From the NCBI RefSeq assembly GCF_040939455.1, contig NC_134122.1:28737501-28801500 (forward strand): 64,000 bases of DNA. Reading direction: 5' to 3'. Below the pieces are notes generated by a model. It did not search any database and was not told where the DNA came from. It saw nothing but the letters and a program-made list of their open reading frames with translations. This stretch comes from Microcebus murinus. Lineage: Eukaryota; Chordata; Mammalia; Primates; Cheirogaleidae. Positions 61,689 through 64,000 of this stretch are shown in pieces; position 1 is the stretch's first letter; each line of letters starts with the position of its first letter. Made by a program: the position numbers and the translations under genes.

Positions 61689-62111
61689 ATGGCAGAAAAC
61701 CGAGAGCCCCGCGGGGCCGTCGAGGCTGAGCTGGACCCGGTGGAGTACACCCTTAGGAAACGGCTTCCCCACCGCCTGCCCCGGAGGCCCAATGACATTT
61801 ATGTCAACATGAAGACTGACTTTAAGGCCCAACTGGCCCGCTGCCAGAAGCTGCTAGACGGAGGCGCTAGGGGTCAGAATGCATGCACTGAGATCTACAT
61901 TCATGGCTTGGGCCTGGCCATCAACCGTGCCATCAACATTGCCCTGCAGCTGCAGGCAGGCAGCTTCGGGTCCTTGCAGGTGGCTGCTAATACCTCCACC
62001 GTGGAGCTTGTTGATGAGCTGGAACCAGAGACTGATACACGGGAGCCGTTGACCAGAATCCGAAACAACTCAGCCATCCACATCCGAGTCTTCAGGGTCA
62101 CACCCAAGTAA
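61689..62111 (+). CDS. POP7: RNase P/MRP subunit Rpp20
   Basis: Protein subunit of nuclear RNase P (tRNA 5' maturation) and RNase MRP (rRNA processing). It forms an Alba-fold heterodimer with RPP25 on the P3 domain of the RNA. A single coding exon of 140 residues plus TAA, the family length. It starts MAENREPRGAVEAELDPVEY and ends RVFRVTPK. The Alba-like core (NDIYVNMKTDFKAQLARCQK; IYIHGLGLAINRAINIALQL; VELVDELEPETD) is intact. I note His for Ser in LPHRLPRRPND and Thr for Ser in NACTEIYIHG compared with human. The start at 61689 was chosen because it matches the family and lies 10 bases into exon 2. An in-frame ATG at 61605 exists but lies in the predicted intron. Confidence 0.98.
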   Translation: MAENREPRGAVEAELDPVEYTLRKRLPHRLPRRPNDIYVNMKTDFKAQLARCQKLLDGGARGQNACTEIYIHGLGLAINRAINIALQLQAGSFGSLQVAANTSTVELVDELEPETDTREPLTRIRNNSAIHIRVFRVTPK

Positions 62112-62370
62112 TTGAAATGAAGCTGGTCCTCTTATCCCCTCCCAGAAAACACTCAGCTAGGCCCAGATATGGCTGTTCTCATGCTGAGTACTGTCATGGA
62201 CCTCCCATCACAGCCATGTTAAGAAAAGGCTACTCCCTCACAGCCCAGAGGGTTCTGCATTGAGGGAGGGGGGGCAGTTGTCTCTAGTTAGGCCCAAGCA
62301 GAAGGTCTTCCTGAGTCTGTATGTTCTGTAATTATTGTCCTGTACAATAAAAAAGTGCCAAGTTGTGTTT
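62112..62370 (+). terminator. POP7: POP7 3' UTR and poly(A) signal
   Basis: Short 3' UTR with AATAAA at 62346-62351 followed by a GT-rich element (TTGTGTTTGTTT), a standard cleavage arrangement. The transcript end is expected near 62365. Confidence 0.8.
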
Positions 62371-62427
62371 GTTTCCTGCCACTGCCTCTTGTCTGTGTAC
62401 ATTCTGTGTGTACCTAGAGCAGGAAAT

Positions 62428-62742
62428 ATTTTTTTTCTTTTTTTGAAACAGAGTCTGGCTCCGTTGCCTGGAATAGACTGCTGTGGTGTCAGCCTAGCTC
62501 ACAGCAACCTCAAACTCCTGGACTCAAGCAGTCCTGCTTCAGCCTCTTGAGTAGCTGGGACTACAGGCATGCACCACCATGCCCAGCTAATTTTTTCTAT
62601 ATATTCTTAGTTGGCCAGCTAGTTTCTTTCTATTTATAGTAGAGACAGGGTCTCTTGCTCAGGCTGTCTCGAACTCCTGACCTTGAGCAATCCTCCTGCC
62701 TCAGCCTCCCAGAGTGCTAGTATAACAGGTGTGAGCCAGAAG
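62428..62742 (-). repeat. Alu-family SINE (strepsirrhine type) downstream of POP7
   Basis: Minus-orientation copy bounded by a perfect 15-base duplication CCTAGAGCAGGAAAT (62413-62427, 62743-62757). Confidence 0.94.
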
Positions 62743-62757
62743 CCTAGAGCAGGAAAT

Positions 62758-63308
62758 TTTACAGGTACCTAAGTACAGGAGGAGAACCCAGGTGTTTCCT
62801 GGTTCCATAGAGAGCTTAGATTCTACTATGAACACTGTATAACATAAAACAAACTGTTTAGTACAGTGCAGAAACCCAACAATCCCAATGTTTGCTTTCA
62901 AATTTTTCTTCTTAGGAAGGCTGGGCAGATAAAGTATACTCTCACGTGCTGAGATTCAGCCATGGTGCTCAGGATGCATCAGGCTCCTTGGCAATGGTCC
63001 CAGACATGGTAGAGGTGAGGGTTTTAGTATGAAGAAAGCAAACTAGGACATGATTCATGGCCTCCCTGTGTCAGGCTCTGTGGTAGGGACTGAGAGGGTG
63101 CTGCTTGTAATTTCTGGTCCTGCAGGGCCCAGCTGGCTCCTAGGCACCCTTCACACCCTTTCTGACTGAGCTGCTCCAGTGGGAAAGGGAAGCCTCACCC
63201 TGAATAATTAATTACTGGGTACACAGGTAATAAATAATTTTTTTAATATTTTTGTGCTCACCCGATTTTTCATGTTTATTACACTTAGAACCATCTAAAG
63301 CAATGTTC
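62758..63308. other. Intergenic 3' of POP7, no gene recognised
   Basis: Unique-looking sequence with short AT-rich stretches (TAATTAATTACTGGG near 63205). Nothing coding was recognised. By synteny the next gene to the right should be EPO, outside the window. Confidence 0.4.
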
Positions 63309-63474
63309 TGTGTTATTTTGAGATGGGGTCTAGCTCTGTCATCCAAGCTAGAATGCAGTGGACCCATCACTTGCTGTGTTGCCCAGACTGGTCTCAGGCT
63401 CCTGGGCTCATCCTCATGCCTTAGCTTCCCAAGGTGCTGGGATTACAGGCATGAGCCAGCACCACACCTGCCTA
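63309..63474 (-). repeat. Short Alu fragment
   Basis: Internally deleted old Alu (TCTGTCATCCAAGCTAGAAT; GTTGCCCAGACTGGTCTCAG; AGGTGCTGGGATTACAGGCA) in minus orientation, with roughly matching flanks CTAAAGCAATGTT and CTAAGGCAATTTT. Confidence 0.8.
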
Positions 63475-63560
63475 AGGCAATTTTTAGTAAAGTGAGTAAT
63501 GACCCACCCATCTGTGGGCCTTGACTTCAATTTACTGTGTTACTGCGTTAATTTTAAAAA

Positions 63561-63911
63561 GGCCGGGCATGGTGGCTCACGCCTATAATCCTAGCATTCT
63601 GGGAGGCCGAGGTGGGCAGATTGCTCAAGGTCTGGAGTAAGAAACCAGCCTGAGCAAGAGGGAGACCCAGTCTCTACTAAAAATAGAAAGAAATTAATTG
63701 GCCAACTAATATATATAGAAAAAATTAGCTGGGCATGGTGGCGCATGCCTGTAGTCCCAGCTACTCGGGAGGCTGAAGCAATAGGATTGCTTGAGCCCAG
63801 GAGTTTGAGGTTGCTGTGAGCTAGGCTGACGCCACGGTATTCTAGCCCAGGCAACAGAGTGAGACTCTGTCTCAAAATAAATAAATGAATAAAGCAAGTA
63901 AAAAATAAAAA
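63561..63911 (+). repeat. Alu-family SINE (strepsirrhine type), plus orientation
   Basis: Full-length copy with linker and an A-rich tail containing AATAAATAAATG. Confidence 0.92.
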
Positions 63912-64000
63912 GTGCAACTGAAATTGTAATGTTTATTGAAACTTTTTCAGTTAGATATGTGTGTATACACATCCATACTAGTTAGGACATAAATTATGTT

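Overview
The window looks like the genome of a primate, most likely a strepsirrhine (lemur or loris group). The evidence is about two dozen Alu-family SINEs that share a strepsirrhine-type linker between the arms (ATTAATTGGCCAACTAATA followed by a TATATA run) and the right-arm phrase GTTGCTGTGAGCTAGGCTGA. There is also a young L1 3' fragment of a non-anthropoid type. All genes have introns with GT-AG boundaries. The gene order TFR2 - ACTL6B - GNB2 - GIGYF1 - POP7 is that of human 7q22.1. The species itself cannot be fixed from this sequence.

Layout from left to right. TFR2 lies on the minus strand (123-11349, 17 of 18 coding exons; the last is beyond the left edge). A short intergenic gap follows, then ACTL6B on the minus strand (13040-26030, 14 coding exons, complete, 426 residues). 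A repeat-rich intergenic stretch (26.3-34.9 kb) contains a 5'-truncated RPL10 processed pseudogene. GNB2 lies on the plus strand (promoter near 35 kb; CDS 37847-40184; 340 residues, complete). GIGYF1 lies on the minus strand, tail to tail with GNB2 (CDS 43106-49756, 24 coding exons, 1031 residues, complete; 5' non-coding exons to about 55.3 kb). Next comes an L1-rich intergenic stretch, then POP7 on the plus strand (61689-62111, 140 residues, complete). I reconstructed every coding exon by hand. The exon lengths add up to whole codons, and each protein matches the known family along its length.

The genes are not one pathway. TFR2 senses diferric transferrin in liver and erythroid cells. ACTL6B is the neuron-specific actin-like subunit of the nBAF chromatin remodeller. 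GNB2 is a heterotrimeric G-protein beta subunit. GIGYF1 recruits 4EHP and represses translation. POP7 is a protein subunit of RNase P and RNase MRP. They are neighbours through conserved synteny.

I see no new operon-like, mobile or defence system. The points most worth checking are regulatory: a widely spaced REST/NRSF half-site pair just upstream of the ACTL6B start codon; two RFX X-boxes in GNB2 intron 1, one joined to CREB and CCAAT motifs at near MHC-II spacing; a start-stop upstream AUG in a 5' UTR exon of GIGYF1; four CACGTGAC E-boxes at the GIGYF1 CpG island; and a GC-AG intron in TFR2. At a larger scale, a 23.8-kb stretch (34.3-58.1 kb) contains no recognisable SINE although both sides are densely filled.
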